A DNA stretch of 54,840 nucleotides from Actinomycetes bacterium. GTDB lineage: Bacteria > Actinomycetota > Acidimicrobiia > Acidimicrobiales > UBA8190. Positions 17,732 to 25,531 of the stretch are shown here, piece after piece; the stretch's first letter is position 1; the number at the start of each line of letters is the position of its first letter. Location of the stretch: positions 1 through 54,840 of the forward strand of contig JAKAQW010000004.1 in the NCBI GenBank assembly GCA_021819525.1, given 5' to 3'. The position numbers and the translations under genes are program-made. Under the pieces are notes generated by a model. The model saw only the letters and a program-made list of their open reading frames with translations, searched no databases and was not told the DNA's origin.

Positions 17732-18343
17732 ATGAAGCTGGGCCGAGCCGGGCGAGGTGGAGATAAGAAGCGTCGAGGCGACACCGGAGCCCGCCTGCTC
17801 CCATCCATGACGTTCCTGGCTGCGAGCGCCGTGCTCCTCGCTGCTTGTGGCGGTAGCCCGTCGGCGTCACCGGACACGACCTCCCGACCGAGCGCTGGGG
17901 CGTCGACCTCAACGTCGAGGCCGGTGTCGTCGAGTGACCCGCCGCGGGCGGCGGTGCTCGCCGCCTATCGGGCTGCGTCGCAGGCCTTTCAGCAGGCGCT
18001 TGCTACCGCAAACCCCGCGGATCCGAAGCTGGCCGAGACCATGGTCGACCCGCAGCTGCAAAGCGTCCGGGCCAACTTGGTGGCCGATCAAGCGAAGGGC
18101 ATCGTCGGCAAGGGGGCGGTGACCTTGCACCCAAAGCTCAGGTCCCTCTCGGGGACGAAGGCGACGGTTGTCGATTGCGCCTACAGCACCTCCGAGCTCG
18201 TCTACGAGAGCACGGGCAAGCCGGTGCCGCCGGTCACGCCGCCCGAGAACGACGGAGTTCGGGCGACGTTGGTGCAGGTCGGGGGGACGTGGAAGCTCTC
18301 CAAGCAGGTGGTGACGGAGGGGAAGTGCGCGCCGGGGTCCTGA
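17732..18343 (+). CDS. putative lipoprotein, first gene of the Tad operon
   Basis: A 203-residue protein with a long basic N-region (GDKKRRGDTGAR), a hydrophobic stretch (MTFLAASAVLL) and a lipobox LAAC with Cys39, followed by a Ser/Thr/Pro-rich linker. The mature part (AAVLAAYRAASQAFQQALA, then a C-terminal VQVGGTWKLSKQVV) resembles the NTF2-like domain of small actinobacterial lipoproteins. I used ATG 17732 because the internal ATG at 17807 would leave no basic N-region. It probably sits on the outer face of the cell membrane and may help assemble the pilus. It overlaps the next gene by 19 bases. The function is not known. Confidence 0.75.
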   Translation: MKLGRAGRGGDKKRRGDTGARLLPSMTFLAASAVLLAACGGSPSASPDTTSRPSAGASTSTSRPVSSSDPPRAAVLAAYRAASQAFQQALATANPADPKLAETMVDPQLQSVRANLVADQAKGIVGKGAVTLHPKLRSLSGTKATVVDCAYSTSELVYESTGKPVPPVTPPENDGVRATLVQVGGTWKLSKQVVTEGKCAPGS

Positions 18344-19239
18344 TCCTCGCCGTTCTCGTGGCCGTCGTGGCCAGCGTGCTGGTGGACGCCGGCAGTGCGT
18401 GGGCGGGTGACGGCTACGGCCAGGACAACTACGCGAACGCTCAGGCGTCCGGCGGCCAGCTCACCGTGCAGGCCGACCACACCTACTGGACGCCTCCGGC
18501 GCACTCGCGCTGGGCTTCGGCAGGCAAGAGCACCCCGCCGCCGGGCAAGCCGAACCCGAACCAGCCCTACGGATGCACCTATGCCGTGCTGGGGCAGAGC
18601 GCGACGCAGCTGCTCGGGGTAGGTGGTCCGACGCCGGGGCATTGGGTGATCCCGACCTGTGCCGGCCCGGGGGCGATCGACCCGATGCCGCCGTTCTGGG
18701 TGTCGGGCGCGACCCCACCGGCAGCGGTCGTGGTCCAGACGAGCCCGGTGGTGGTGGCCCGCCGGGCGGTGAAGCACCTCGGGCTCTCCTCGCTGCAGGT
18801 CGAGATGGCCCCACCGGATGGCAGCCCGCAGCTGGTGGGGCTGGCGACGTGGCTGTGGGTCGACCACGCCGGCTGGCACCCGGTCAGCGCGTCGGCCTCG
18901 GCGGGCGGGGTGACGACGACGGCGACGGCGGTGCCGACCAAGGTGGTCTGGGACATGGGTGACGGCGCCACGGTGACCTGCGACGGGCCGGGCACGCCGT
19001 ATGACGCCGCGGACCCGGGCGGCTCGACGGCCTGCTCGTACACCTGGCCGACTCCGGGGTCTTACACGGTGACCGCCACGGCCTACTGGTCGGTGACCTG
19101 GACGGCTGTAGGCGCCTCCGGCGGCGGGAACCTCGGGGCCATGGCGGGCCCGCCGGCCGAGGTGCCGGTGACGGTGACCCAGTCCGAGGCGATCAACACC
19201 GTGGGCTCAGGCAGCACGGTGGGCGCAGGAGGCGGCTGA
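18325..19239 (+). CDS. secreted protein with PKD-like fold
   Basis: The start is taken at GTG 18325, preceded by GGAGGGG, which begins directly with a signal peptide (VRAGVLILAVLVAVVASVL, cleavage after AWA). The longer frame from 18175 lies inside the lipoprotein gene and is not signal-like. The 304-residue product has a central proline- and alanine-rich region and near its C-terminus WDMGDGATVTCDGPG...CSYTWPTPGSYTVTATAYW, which matches the pattern of PKD/Ig-like domains (WDFGDG...YTVTLT). It may be an extracellular pilus-associated or adhesin-like component. No catalytic motif is visible. It precedes the SAF gene by 15 bases, within one operon. Confidence 0.72.
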   Translation: MRAGVLILAVLVAVVASVLVDAGSAWAGDGYGQDNYANAQASGGQLTVQADHTYWTPPAHSRWASAGKSTPPPGKPNPNQPYGCTYAVLGQSATQLLGVGGPTPGHWVIPTCAGPGAIDPMPPFWVSGATPPAAVVVQTSPVVVARRAVKHLGLSSLQVEMAPPDGSPQLVGLATWLWVDHAGWHPVSASASAGGVTTTATAVPTKVVWDMGDGATVTCDGPGTPYDAADPGGSTACSYTWPTPGSYTVTATAYWSVTWTAVGASGGGNLGAMAGPPAEVPVTVTQSEAINTVGSGSTVGAGGG

Positions 19240-19254
19240 GGAGGGACGAGGGCG

Positions 19255-19932
19255 ATGGCGACGACCGCCACGACAACCCGAAGCGACGGCCGGGCGAGGT
19301 TGGATCGTGCCCGGCCGGCCGCCGGTCGGTCTGGCCGTCGCCGCCAGCTGCCGCTGGTCGTGGTCGGGGTGCTGCTGGTGGTCGGCTGCGCGCTCGCCTT
19401 CGCCGACGCGTCGCTGCATCTCGGTCGGCGCCAGGCGGTGCTCGAGGTGGCCGAGCCGGTGGCGGCGGGCCAGGTGCTCTCTGCCTCCGATTTGCGAACG
19501 GCGCGCGTCTCGGTCGGCAGCGGCCTCACGGTGATGCCCGCCGCGGCGGAGGCGAGCGTGGTGGGCCGCCCGGCTGCCGTGCCGCTGGTGGCCGGCGAGC
19601 TGCTGAGCGGATCGGAGGTCGGACCGGCGCCTTCGGTGGCCTCGGGCTTCGACGTCGTGGCGGTAGGGCTCAAGTCCGGCGGTTTCCCGCCGGGGCTCGT
19701 CGCGGGCGACCGGGTCGAGGTGGTCCCGGTCCCCTCGTCGTCGGGCGGGGGGTCGACAGGGTCGGCGGGGAGCCCGGTGCGGGCGACGGTGACCTCGGTC
19801 GAAGCCGCTTCGGCGGCGTCGGGGAGCCCGACGGTGTTCTCGCTGCAGGTGGCCAAGGGGGACGCCGGCGAGGTGGCGACGCTGGCGGCGGCGGGCCAGG
19901 CGAGCCTGGTCCAGCTGGGGGCGGGGTCCTGA
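19255..19932 (+). CDS. SAF-domain membrane protein (CpaB/RcpC-like)
   Basis: A 225-residue protein preceded by GGAGGG. One N-terminal membrane segment (LPLVVVGVLLVVGCALAFA, about residues 32-50) is followed by a SAF domain (AVLEVAEPVAAGQVLSASDL to about residue 125). In Tad systems, SAF proteins of the CpaB/RcpC group sit in the envelope and help form or regulate the secretion path. The C-terminal part (FPPGLVAGDRVEVVPVPSSS) fits the second conserved region of that group. It is followed after 2 bases by the CpaE-like gene. It is shorter than Gram-negative CpaB, as is usual for actinobacterial versions. Confidence 0.82.
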   Translation: MATTATTTRSDGRARLDRARPAAGRSGRRRQLPLVVVGVLLVVGCALAFADASLHLGRRQAVLEVAEPVAAGQVLSASDLRTARVSVGSGLTVMPAAAEASVVGRPAAVPLVAGELLSGSEVGPAPSVASGFDVVAVGLKSGGFPPGLVAGDRVEVVPVPSSSGGGSTGSAGSPVRATVTSVEAASAASGSPTVFSLQVAKGDAGEVATLAAAGQASLVQLGAGS

Positions 19933-19934
19933 GG

Positions 19935-20825
19935 GTGGGGGTGGTGGCGTTGGGCGCGGTCCGCTCCTGCGGGGTGAGCACGCTGTCGTTGGCGCTGGCG
20001 GCGACGTGGCCGGCGGATCGGCGGGTGCTGCTGATGGAGGCCGACCCGGCGGGTGGGACGTTGGCGGCGGCGTCGGGATGGCCGGCCGAGCCGGGCCTGG
20101 TGACCCTGGCCGCCGCGTCGCGCCGCAGGTTCGACCCGGCTGCGGTGTGGGAGCACTGCCAGCTGCTGCCGGACGGCACGGCGGTGCTCGCCGGACCGGC
20201 GTCGGCCGAGCGGGCTCGCGGCGCGCTCGGGATGCTCGGTGATCTGGCCGGTCACCTCGCCAGCCTGGACGCGGACGTGGTGGTGGACTGCGGCCGGCTC
20301 GACCCCGGCTCGCCGGCGATCACCGTGTGGGAGGAGGCGCACCGGGCGATCCTCGTCGTCCGGCCCCAGCTGGCCGACCTGCACGCCGTGGCGGCCTGGA
20401 CCGAGACCCACGCCACCGGGAGAGAGCTAGCCGATGTGCGCCCGGAGCGGCGCGCCGCCCGGGTCGGGCTGGTGGTGGTGGGAGAGGGCCCTTATCCCGA
20501 TGCCGAGATCGCCGAGGCACTCGACGTTGACGTTCTCTGCCGTATCCCGTGGGATCCCCGCGGCGCGGCGGCGCTCGTCTCGGTTCCGGCGTCGTCGCGC
20601 GATGCACGACTGGCGCCGCTCGTGCGCGCGGCCCGCACTCTGGCCCGCGGCCTGGCCGATGACCTCGCCGCCGGCGCCGGCCAACCGTCACCGCAGCCCG
20701 ACGCGGACCGCTCGCCGGAGCATGCGGTGGCATCGAGGCTGACCGCCCGGGTGCTGCGGGGGTGGCGGCCCGAGCCGGCGCCGGCGGTGTCGAACGGCGC
20801 CACGCCGGGGGAGGTGTCGGGGTGA
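19935..20825 (+). CDS. CpaE-like ParA/MinD-family ATPase
   Basis: A 296-residue protein starting at GTG 19935. The fold is recognisable from the P-loop region GAVRSCGVSTLSLALAATW, strand 2 with LLMEADPAGGTLAAASG, and the switch strand DADVVVDCGRLD. The lysine residues of the deviant Walker A (KGGxGKT) are absent, as in other actinobacterial CpaE relatives I recall, so ATP hydrolysis may be weak or lost. CpaE proteins localise the Tad machinery at the cell membrane. The downstream cpaF GTG overlaps the stop by 4 bases. Confidence 0.82.
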   Translation: MGVVALGAVRSCGVSTLSLALAATWPADRRVLLMEADPAGGTLAAASGWPAEPGLVTLAAASRRRFDPAAVWEHCQLLPDGTAVLAGPASAERARGALGMLGDLAGHLASLDADVVVDCGRLDPGSPAITVWEEAHRAILVVRPQLADLHAVAAWTETHATGRELADVRPERRAARVGLVVVGEGPYPDAEIAEALDVDVLCRIPWDPRGAAALVSVPASSRDARLAPLVRAARTLARGLADDLAAGAGQPSPQPDADRSPEHAVASRLTARVLRGWRPEPAPAVSNGATPGEVSG

Positions 20826-22153
20826 GCGTCGACCACGCCAGCGTCACCGTCGAGCAGGGCGCGGTGGGCGAGCTGCGCGCCGAGGTGCTCGCCGCCCTGT
20901 CGGAGCGCCAGCAGGCCCTGGCGGCCGCCGGCCGCCCGCTGTCTGTAGCCGACGAGCAGGCGCTCGGCCGCCAGCTGATCGCCGAGGCCTTGGAGCGCCG
21001 GGCCCGCCAGGCGGTCGCCGCCGGCCGGCCGGTGATGGCCGCCAGCGCCGAGGACGACCTGGCCCGGGCGGTCTTCGACGCCCTGTTCCGTCTCAGCCGT
21101 CTCCAGCGCCTCTTGGACGACCCGTCGATCGAGAACATCAACGCCAACGGCTGCGACCAGGTGTGGGTCCGCTACGCCGATGGCCGGCGGGAGCAAGTGG
21201 AGCCGATCGCCGCCTCGGATGGCGAGATGGAGGAGATGCTGCGTACCGCCGCGGCCAGGGTGGGCATCGGGGAGCGACGTTTCGACCGGGCCTCGCCGCG
21301 CCTGTCGCTGCAGCTGCCCGACGGGTCGAGGCTGTTCGCGTTGATGGCGGTGGCGGCCCGGCCGTGCCTGTCGATCCGCCGCCACCGCTACCTGCGCATC
21401 ACCCCCGACGACCTCGTCGCCATGGGCACCGTGGACGTGGCGCTTCGCGAGTTCGTCCGCGCCGCGATGCTGGCGAGGAAGTCCTGCATCATCTGCGGCG
21501 GGACCGGGGCGGGAAAGACCACCCTGCTGCGTGCCATGGCCGCCGACATCCCACCCTCCGAGCGGCTCGTCACGATCGAGGACTCCTTGGAGCTCGGCCT
21601 TGACCGCTTCGGCGACCTCCATCCCGACGTCGTCGCCTTGGAGGCCCGCGAGGCGAACCTCGAGGGGGAGGGAGGGGTCAGCCTGGCCGAGCTGGTCCGT
21701 TGGGCGCTGCGCATGTCCCCCGACCGGGTGATCGTCGGCGAGGCGAGAGGCGAAGAGGTCCTGGCGCTGCTGAACGCCATGTCGCAGGGCACCGACGGAT
21801 CGATGGCCACCCTGCACGCGTCGAGCTCTCGGGGTGCGTTCTCCAAGCTCGCCACCTACGCCGTCCAGGCCCCCGAGCGCCTCCCGCTGGAGGCCACCAA
21901 CCTGCTGGTGGCCAACGCCGTGCACTTCGTCGTCCACCTCGCCCAAGACGGCGAGTCCCGGTACGTGTCCTCGGTGCGCGAGGTGATCGACGCCGAGGGG
22001 CCGATGGTCGTCTCCAACGAGATCTTCCGGCCCGGGCCCGACGGGCGGGCGGTGCCGGGCGTCCCGTTGCGCAACGACACGATGGACCAGCTCGTCGCCG
22101 TCGGCTTCGACCCCGGACTGCTGGAGCGACCGCAGGGGTGGTGGGAGCGGTGA
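20822..22153 (+). CDS. cpaF: Tad secretion ATPase CpaF/TadA
   Basis: The GTG at 20822 (overlapping the cpaE-like stop) is chosen over the longer frame from 20762. The 443-residue product is a type II/IV secretion system hexameric ATPase. It has the CpaF N-terminal mark LDDPSIENINANG, Walker A CGGTGAGKTTLLRAMAA (about 225-241), an Asp box (VTIEDSLELGLD), Walker B SPDRVIVGEARGEE (about 299-312) and the His box GTDGSMATLHASS. It powers assembly of Tad pili. TadB overlaps its stop by 4 bases. Frame and length are normal. Confidence 0.94.
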   Translation: MSVDHASVTVEQGAVGELRAEVLAALSERQQALAAAGRPLSVADEQALGRQLIAEALERRARQAVAAGRPVMAASAEDDLARAVFDALFRLSRLQRLLDDPSIENINANGCDQVWVRYADGRREQVEPIAASDGEMEEMLRTAAARVGIGERRFDRASPRLSLQLPDGSRLFALMAVAARPCLSIRRHRYLRITPDDLVAMGTVDVALREFVRAAMLARKSCIICGGTGAGKTTLLRAMAADIPPSERLVTIEDSLELGLDRFGDLHPDVVALEAREANLEGEGGVSLAELVRWALRMSPDRVIVGEARGEEVLALLNAMSQGTDGSMATLHASSSRGAFSKLATYAVQAPERLPLEATNLLVANAVHFVVHLAQDGESRYVSSVREVIDAEGPMVVSNEIFRPGPDGRAVPGVPLRNDTMDQLVAVGFDPGLLERPQGWWER

Positions 22154-23013
22154 GCGCGCTGGCCGGGTTGTGCGGGGCCGGTGTCGGCCTCGGCCTGGTC
22201 TTGGTCGTGGCCGGCTGGCACGGCGTCGAGCTGCCCCGCCGGGCCGCCCGCCCGCTCCTCCCCAGGCTGGAGCGGGTCAACCTGCGCCTCGCCCTGGCGG
22301 TCGGCGCGGCGGTGGTGGTCGGGGCAGCCACCGGCTGGCCCGTCGGCGCCGTGTTGGCCGCAGCGGCCGGCTGGGGCGCCTCGGGCCTGCTCACCGGTGC
22401 CAGGGCGGCCCAGGCGGGCGTGGCCCGTGTCGAGGCGATCGCCGGGTGGGCCGAGATGCTGCGCGACACGATGGCCGGCGCCGCCGGCCTGGAGCAGGCC
22501 ATCGCCGCCACCGCCACGGTCGCCCCGCTGCCCATCCGCGCCGAGGTCGCCACCCTGGCGGCCCGGATCGAGCACGGCCGGCTCGCCCCCGCCCTTCGGG
22601 CCTTCGCCGACGACGTCGCCGACCCCACCTGCGACCTCGTCGTAGCCGCCCTGGTCCTCGCCGCCGAGCACCAGGCCCAGCGCCTCGGCGAGCTGCTCGG
22701 CTCCCTCGCCCAGGCAGCACGCGACCAGGCCACCATGCGCCTTCGAGTCGAAGCGGGCCGGGCACGGACCCGCACCTCGGTCAAGGTCATCGTGGGGGTC
22801 ACCGGCGGCCTCGTCCTCGGCCTGGCCGTCCTCAACCGCGGCTACCTCGCCCCCTACGACAGCGCCACCGGCCAGCTCGTGCTGCTGCTCGTGGGCGCCC
22901 TGTTCGCGGCGAGCTTCGCCTGGCTGGCCCGGATGACCCGCCCGGCCAGTGCCGAGCGGATCCTCACGGCTACGACCAACTCGGCCGAGTCGGCGACGGG
23001 GGTCGGACGGTGA
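22150..23013 (+). CDS. tadB: Tad inner-membrane protein TadB
   Basis: A 287-residue type II secretion system F-domain protein beginning at GTG 22150, which overlaps the cpaF stop. Membrane segments are evident at the N-terminus (LCGAGVGLGLVLVVAG; LALAVGAAVVVGAATGWPVG) and C-terminus (VKVIVGVTGGLVLGLAVLN; LVLLLVGALFAASFAWLARM). The cytoplasmic T2SSF core lies between (EMLRDTMAGAAGLEQAIAA). TadB and TadC form the platform on which CpaF acts. TadC starts at GTG 23010 within the TadB stop. Confidence 0.9.
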   Translation: MSALAGLCGAGVGLGLVLVVAGWHGVELPRRAARPLLPRLERVNLRLALAVGAAVVVGAATGWPVGAVLAAAAGWGASGLLTGARAAQAGVARVEAIAGWAEMLRDTMAGAAGLEQAIAATATVAPLPIRAEVATLAARIEHGRLAPALRAFADDVADPTCDLVVAALVLAAEHQAQRLGELLGSLAQAARDQATMRLRVEAGRARTRTSVKVIVGVTGGLVLGLAVLNRGYLAPYDSATGQLVLLLVGALFAASFAWLARMTRPASAERILTATTNSAESATGVGR

Positions 23014-23915
23014 TCCTGGCGTTGGTCTGCGGCGCCGGTCTCGGCGCCGGGCTGTGGCTGGTGGTGCGCGGCCTGTACCCGCCGCGGCCCTCGCTCGCCC
23101 AGGCCCTCGCCGAGCTGCGCCGCCTTCCCGAGCCCAGCCCAGCCTCAGGCGAGACCGAGGGCGGGTTCGCCGCCCGTGCCGGCCGCCCCCTCGCCGCGGG
23201 GCTGCTGCGAGCCGGCGGGGCGTGGCTCGTCCTCTCCCCGGTGCGCCGAGACCTGGCCGTGCTCGGTCGCGGCGTCGAACGCCACCTGGCCGAGAAGGTC
23301 ACCCTCGCCCTCGTCGGTCTCCTCCTCGTCCCCGCCGTCACCGCCCTGCTCGCCGTGGGCGGTACCCGCCTGCCGCTGGTGGTGCCGGTGTGGGGGTCGC
23401 TCGTGCTCGGGGCCGCCGGGTTCGTCGTGCCCGACCTCGGCATCCGCTCCGACGCTGCCCGCAGACGGCGGGACTTCCGCCACGCCCTGTCCAGCTTCTT
23501 GGACCTCGTCGTCGTGGCCCTGGCCGGCGGCGGCGGCGTCGAGACCGCCCTCGCCGACGCGGCCGGGGTCGGCTCCGGGTGGGCGTTCGACCATCTGCGC
23601 CGGGCCCTCGACCAGGCCCGCCTGGCCCGACAGGCCCCCTGGGAGACCCTCGGCCGGCTCGGGGCCGACCTCGGCATCGCCGAGCTGTCCGAGCTCGCCG
23701 CCTCGGTGGCCTTGGCCGGCACCGAAGGCGCCAAGGTCCGCGCCAGCCTCACCGCCAAAGCCGTCTCGCTGCGCACCCACGCCCTCGCAGAAGCCGAGAC
23801 CGCCGACCAGGCCGCCTCGGAGCGCATGAGCCTGCCCGTCGTGTGTCTCTTCGCCGGGTTCCTCTTCTTCCTCGGCTACCCGGCCGTCGAGAAGGTCCTC
23901 ACCAGTCTCCACTGA
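23010..23915 (+). CDS. tadC: Tad inner-membrane protein TadC
   Basis: A 301-residue T2SSF-family protein, a partner of TadB. Start GTG 23010 overlaps the TadB stop. The T2SSF core shows FRHALSSFLDLVVVALAGGG and a later LSELAASVALAGTEGAKVRA, with terminal membrane segments including MSLPVVCLFAGFLFFLGYPA. The protein should form the second half of the pilus assembly platform. It is followed by a 64-base gap to the Flp-like gene that contains a good ribosome-binding site (GAAAGGA). Confidence 0.9.
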   Translation: MILALVCGAGLGAGLWLVVRGLYPPRPSLAQALAELRRLPEPSPASGETEGGFAARAGRPLAAGLLRAGGAWLVLSPVRRDLAVLGRGVERHLAEKVTLALVGLLLVPAVTALLAVGGTRLPLVVPVWGSLVLGAAGFVVPDLGIRSDAARRRRDFRHALSSFLDLVVVALAGGGGVETALADAAGVGSGWAFDHLRRALDQARLARQAPWETLGRLGADLGIAELSELAASVALAGTEGAKVRASLTAKAVSLRTHALAEAETADQAASERMSLPVVCLFAGFLFFLGYPAVEKVLTSLH

Positions 23916-23979
23916 ACGCCCTGCCGCCCACCTCACACCCGAAGAGAAAGGAACAACCGATGAGACCGAAAGGACCGCC

Positions 23980-24183
23980 GTGCTCAGCGAACTGACCCTC
24001 CTCCGCCACCTCGCAACCGTGCTCTGCGACCGCTGGCGGGCACTGCGAGCCGACCCCGAGGCCGGCTACACCACCGAGACCGTCATCGTCACCGCCCTGC
24101 TCGCCGCGCTGGCGCTCACCGCGGTGGGGATCATCGTGGCCAAGGTCGTCACCGCCGCCAACCACATCTCCACCGGCGGCTGA
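23980..24183 (+). CDS. Flp-like pilin subunit
   Basis: A 67-residue protein with a single hydrophobic helix, TETVIVTALLAALALTAVGI, after a charged leader ending DPEAG. This resembles a class III prepilin, cleaved after G with a Glu at +4 (the family norm is +5). It is the likely major pilin, processed by the A24 peptidase encoded downstream. The start used is GTG 23980. An ATG at 23960 with a stronger ribosome-binding site opens an 11-codon frame that ends at 23995 inside the pilin gene, so translation may be coupled, or the true start may differ. Confidence 0.72.
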   Translation: MLSELTLLRHLATVLCDRWRALRADPEAGYTTETVIVTALLAALALTAVGIIVAKVVTAANHISTGG

Positions 24184-24194
24184 CCAACCTGCCG

Positions 24195-24641
24195 ATGGAC
24201 GACGCCGCCCGCACGGGACGCTCCTCGCGCCGCGCCGCGTCCCTCCGCCGTGCCCGGCATGCGGTCGCCCGTGACGAGCGCGGCGCGGCGTCGGCCGAGC
24301 TGGTCATCGCCACCCCCCTGCTGCTGCTGTTGATCATGGGGGTGATCCAGTTCGCCCTCTGGCAGCACGCCGAGCACATCGCCTCGGCCGTCGCCCAGCA
24401 AGGCGTCGCCGTCGGCCGCCTCCAAGGCGAGACCGCAGCCGCCGGAAAGGACCAGGCCCGAAGCGTCCTCGACCAGCTCGGCTCCGGCGTCCTCACCGGC
24501 TCGGACATCACCGCCACCCGCACCGCGACGACCACGACGGTCACCGTCACCGGCCACGCCGAGAGCCTCCTCGGCATCTTCACCCTGCCCGTGAAGGCGA
24601 CCGCCGCCGGACCCACCGAACCAAACGTGATCGGCCCATGA
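24195..24641 (+). CDS. TadE-like pseudopilin
   Basis: A 148-residue protein with a basic leader (RRARHAVARDERG) and a processing site G-AASAELV with Glu at +5, followed by the hydrophobic helix VIATPLLLLLIMGVIQFALW. The rest is a small extracellular domain rich in Thr and Ala (TATRTATTTTVTVTGHAESL). This is the standard TadE architecture; the protein is expected to be cut by the prepilin peptidase and to act as a minor pilin. The stop overlaps the next tadE-like start by 4 bases. Confidence 0.87.
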   Translation: MDDAARTGRSSRRAASLRRARHAVARDERGAASAELVIATPLLLLLIMGVIQFALWQHAEHIASAVAQQGVAVGRLQGETAAAGKDQARSVLDQLGSGVLTGSDITATRTATTTTVTVTGHAESLLGIFTLPVKATAAGPTEPNVIGP

Positions 24642-25081
24642 GCACACGGCGCGAACCACAAAAGCGTCGCCGCCTGCGAGACGAGCGCGGCGCGGTCAGC
24701 ACCGAGCTGGTGCTGCTCACCCCGCTGCTCATCGTGCTGCTGCTGTTCGTGGTCGCCCTCGGCCGCCTCGCCTCGGCCCACCTCGAGATCGACGGCGCCG
24801 CCGCCCAAGCCGCACGCGCCGCCTCCATCGCCACCACCCCCGCAGCAGCCACCGCCACGGCCGCCCAGACCGCCACCGCCGCCCTCGGCACCGACCACGT
24901 CACCTGCGCGGCGCTCACCGTCCACACCGACACCGCCAGCTTCGCCCCCGGCGGCTCGGTGGCGGTCACCGTCACCTGCAGCGTCACGCTCTCCGACCTC
25001 GTCGGCCTGCGCCTGCCCGCCACCGAGTCGGTCTCCTCGACCGCCACCTCGGTCATCGACCGCTACCGGGCAGCGTCGTGA
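24638..25081 (+). CDS. second TadE/TadF-like pseudopilin
   Basis: A 147-residue protein with the same plan as its neighbour: a basic leader ending RDERG, a class III prepilin site G-AVSTELV with Glu at +5, and the helix LLTPLLIVLLLFVVALGRLA. A Thr/Ala-rich mature domain with one Cys pair (HVTCAALTV; VTVTCSVTL) follows. It probably pairs with the first TadE as a minor pilin. ATG 24638 overlaps the previous stop, and its TGA overlaps the GTG of the TadG gene. Confidence 0.86.
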   Translation: MSTRREPQKRRRLRDERGAVSTELVLLTPLLIVLLLFVVALGRLASAHLEIDGAAAQAARAASIATTPAAATATAAQTATAALGTDHVTCAALTVHTDTASFAPGGSVAVTVTCSVTLSDLVGLRLPATESVSSTATSVIDRYRAAS

Positions 25082-25524
25082 CCCGCCCAATGACGTCCGT
25101 GCTCCGGCGGGTGCGCACCCGATACGCCGGCGGAGACGACGGCATGGTCACCGCCTTCGTCGTCGTGTTCACCCTCGCGCTGTTGTGCATGGCCGGCCTC
25201 GTCCTCGACGGCGGCCTCGCCCTGGCCGCCAAGGTCAAGGCCATCGACACGGCCCAGGCCGCGGCACGCGCCGGCGCCCAGGCCATCGACATCCCCCTCT
25301 ACCGCGCCACCGGCCAGATCACCCTCGACGCCCAGCAAGCCGTCGCCGACGCCAAGCACTACCTCGCCACCACCGGACATGTCGGCACGGTGAGCGTCGA
25401 CGGCGAGCAGGTCACCGTCACCGTCACCATCAGCCAGCCAACCCAGATCCTCGACCTCGCCGGCATCGACCAGCTCACCGAGACCGGCACCGGCAGCGCC
25501 ATCGCCGAGCAAGGCACAGGGTGA
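25078..25524 (+). CDS. TadG-like pilus protein
   Basis: A 148-residue protein starting at GTG 25078. It has the helix MVTAFVVVFTLALLCMAGLV followed by LDGG, matching the N-terminal pattern of TadG/Flp-associated proteins (G-x-x-x-V...A-G-L-x-x-D-G). The +5 Glu of the TadE pair is absent. The mature part contains ATGQITLDAQQAVADAKHYL and a TVTVTISQPT strand. It is the short actinobacterial type without a von Willebrand domain. The gap to the LysM-BTAD gene is 7 bases. Confidence 0.83.
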   Translation: MTRPMTSVLRRVRTRYAGGDDGMVTAFVVVFTLALLCMAGLVLDGGLALAAKVKAIDTAQAAARAGAQAIDIPLYRATGQITLDAQQAVADAKHYLATTGHVGTVSVDGEQVTVTVTISQPTQILDLAGIDQLTETGTGSAIAEQGTG

Positions 25525-25531
25525 GACGACC

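Noticed and set aside
17539-17877. Minus-strand small frame between the MmyB-type gene and the Tad operon
   Set aside because: Arg-rich, without domain, and overlapping the start of the lipoprotein gene; probably not coding.
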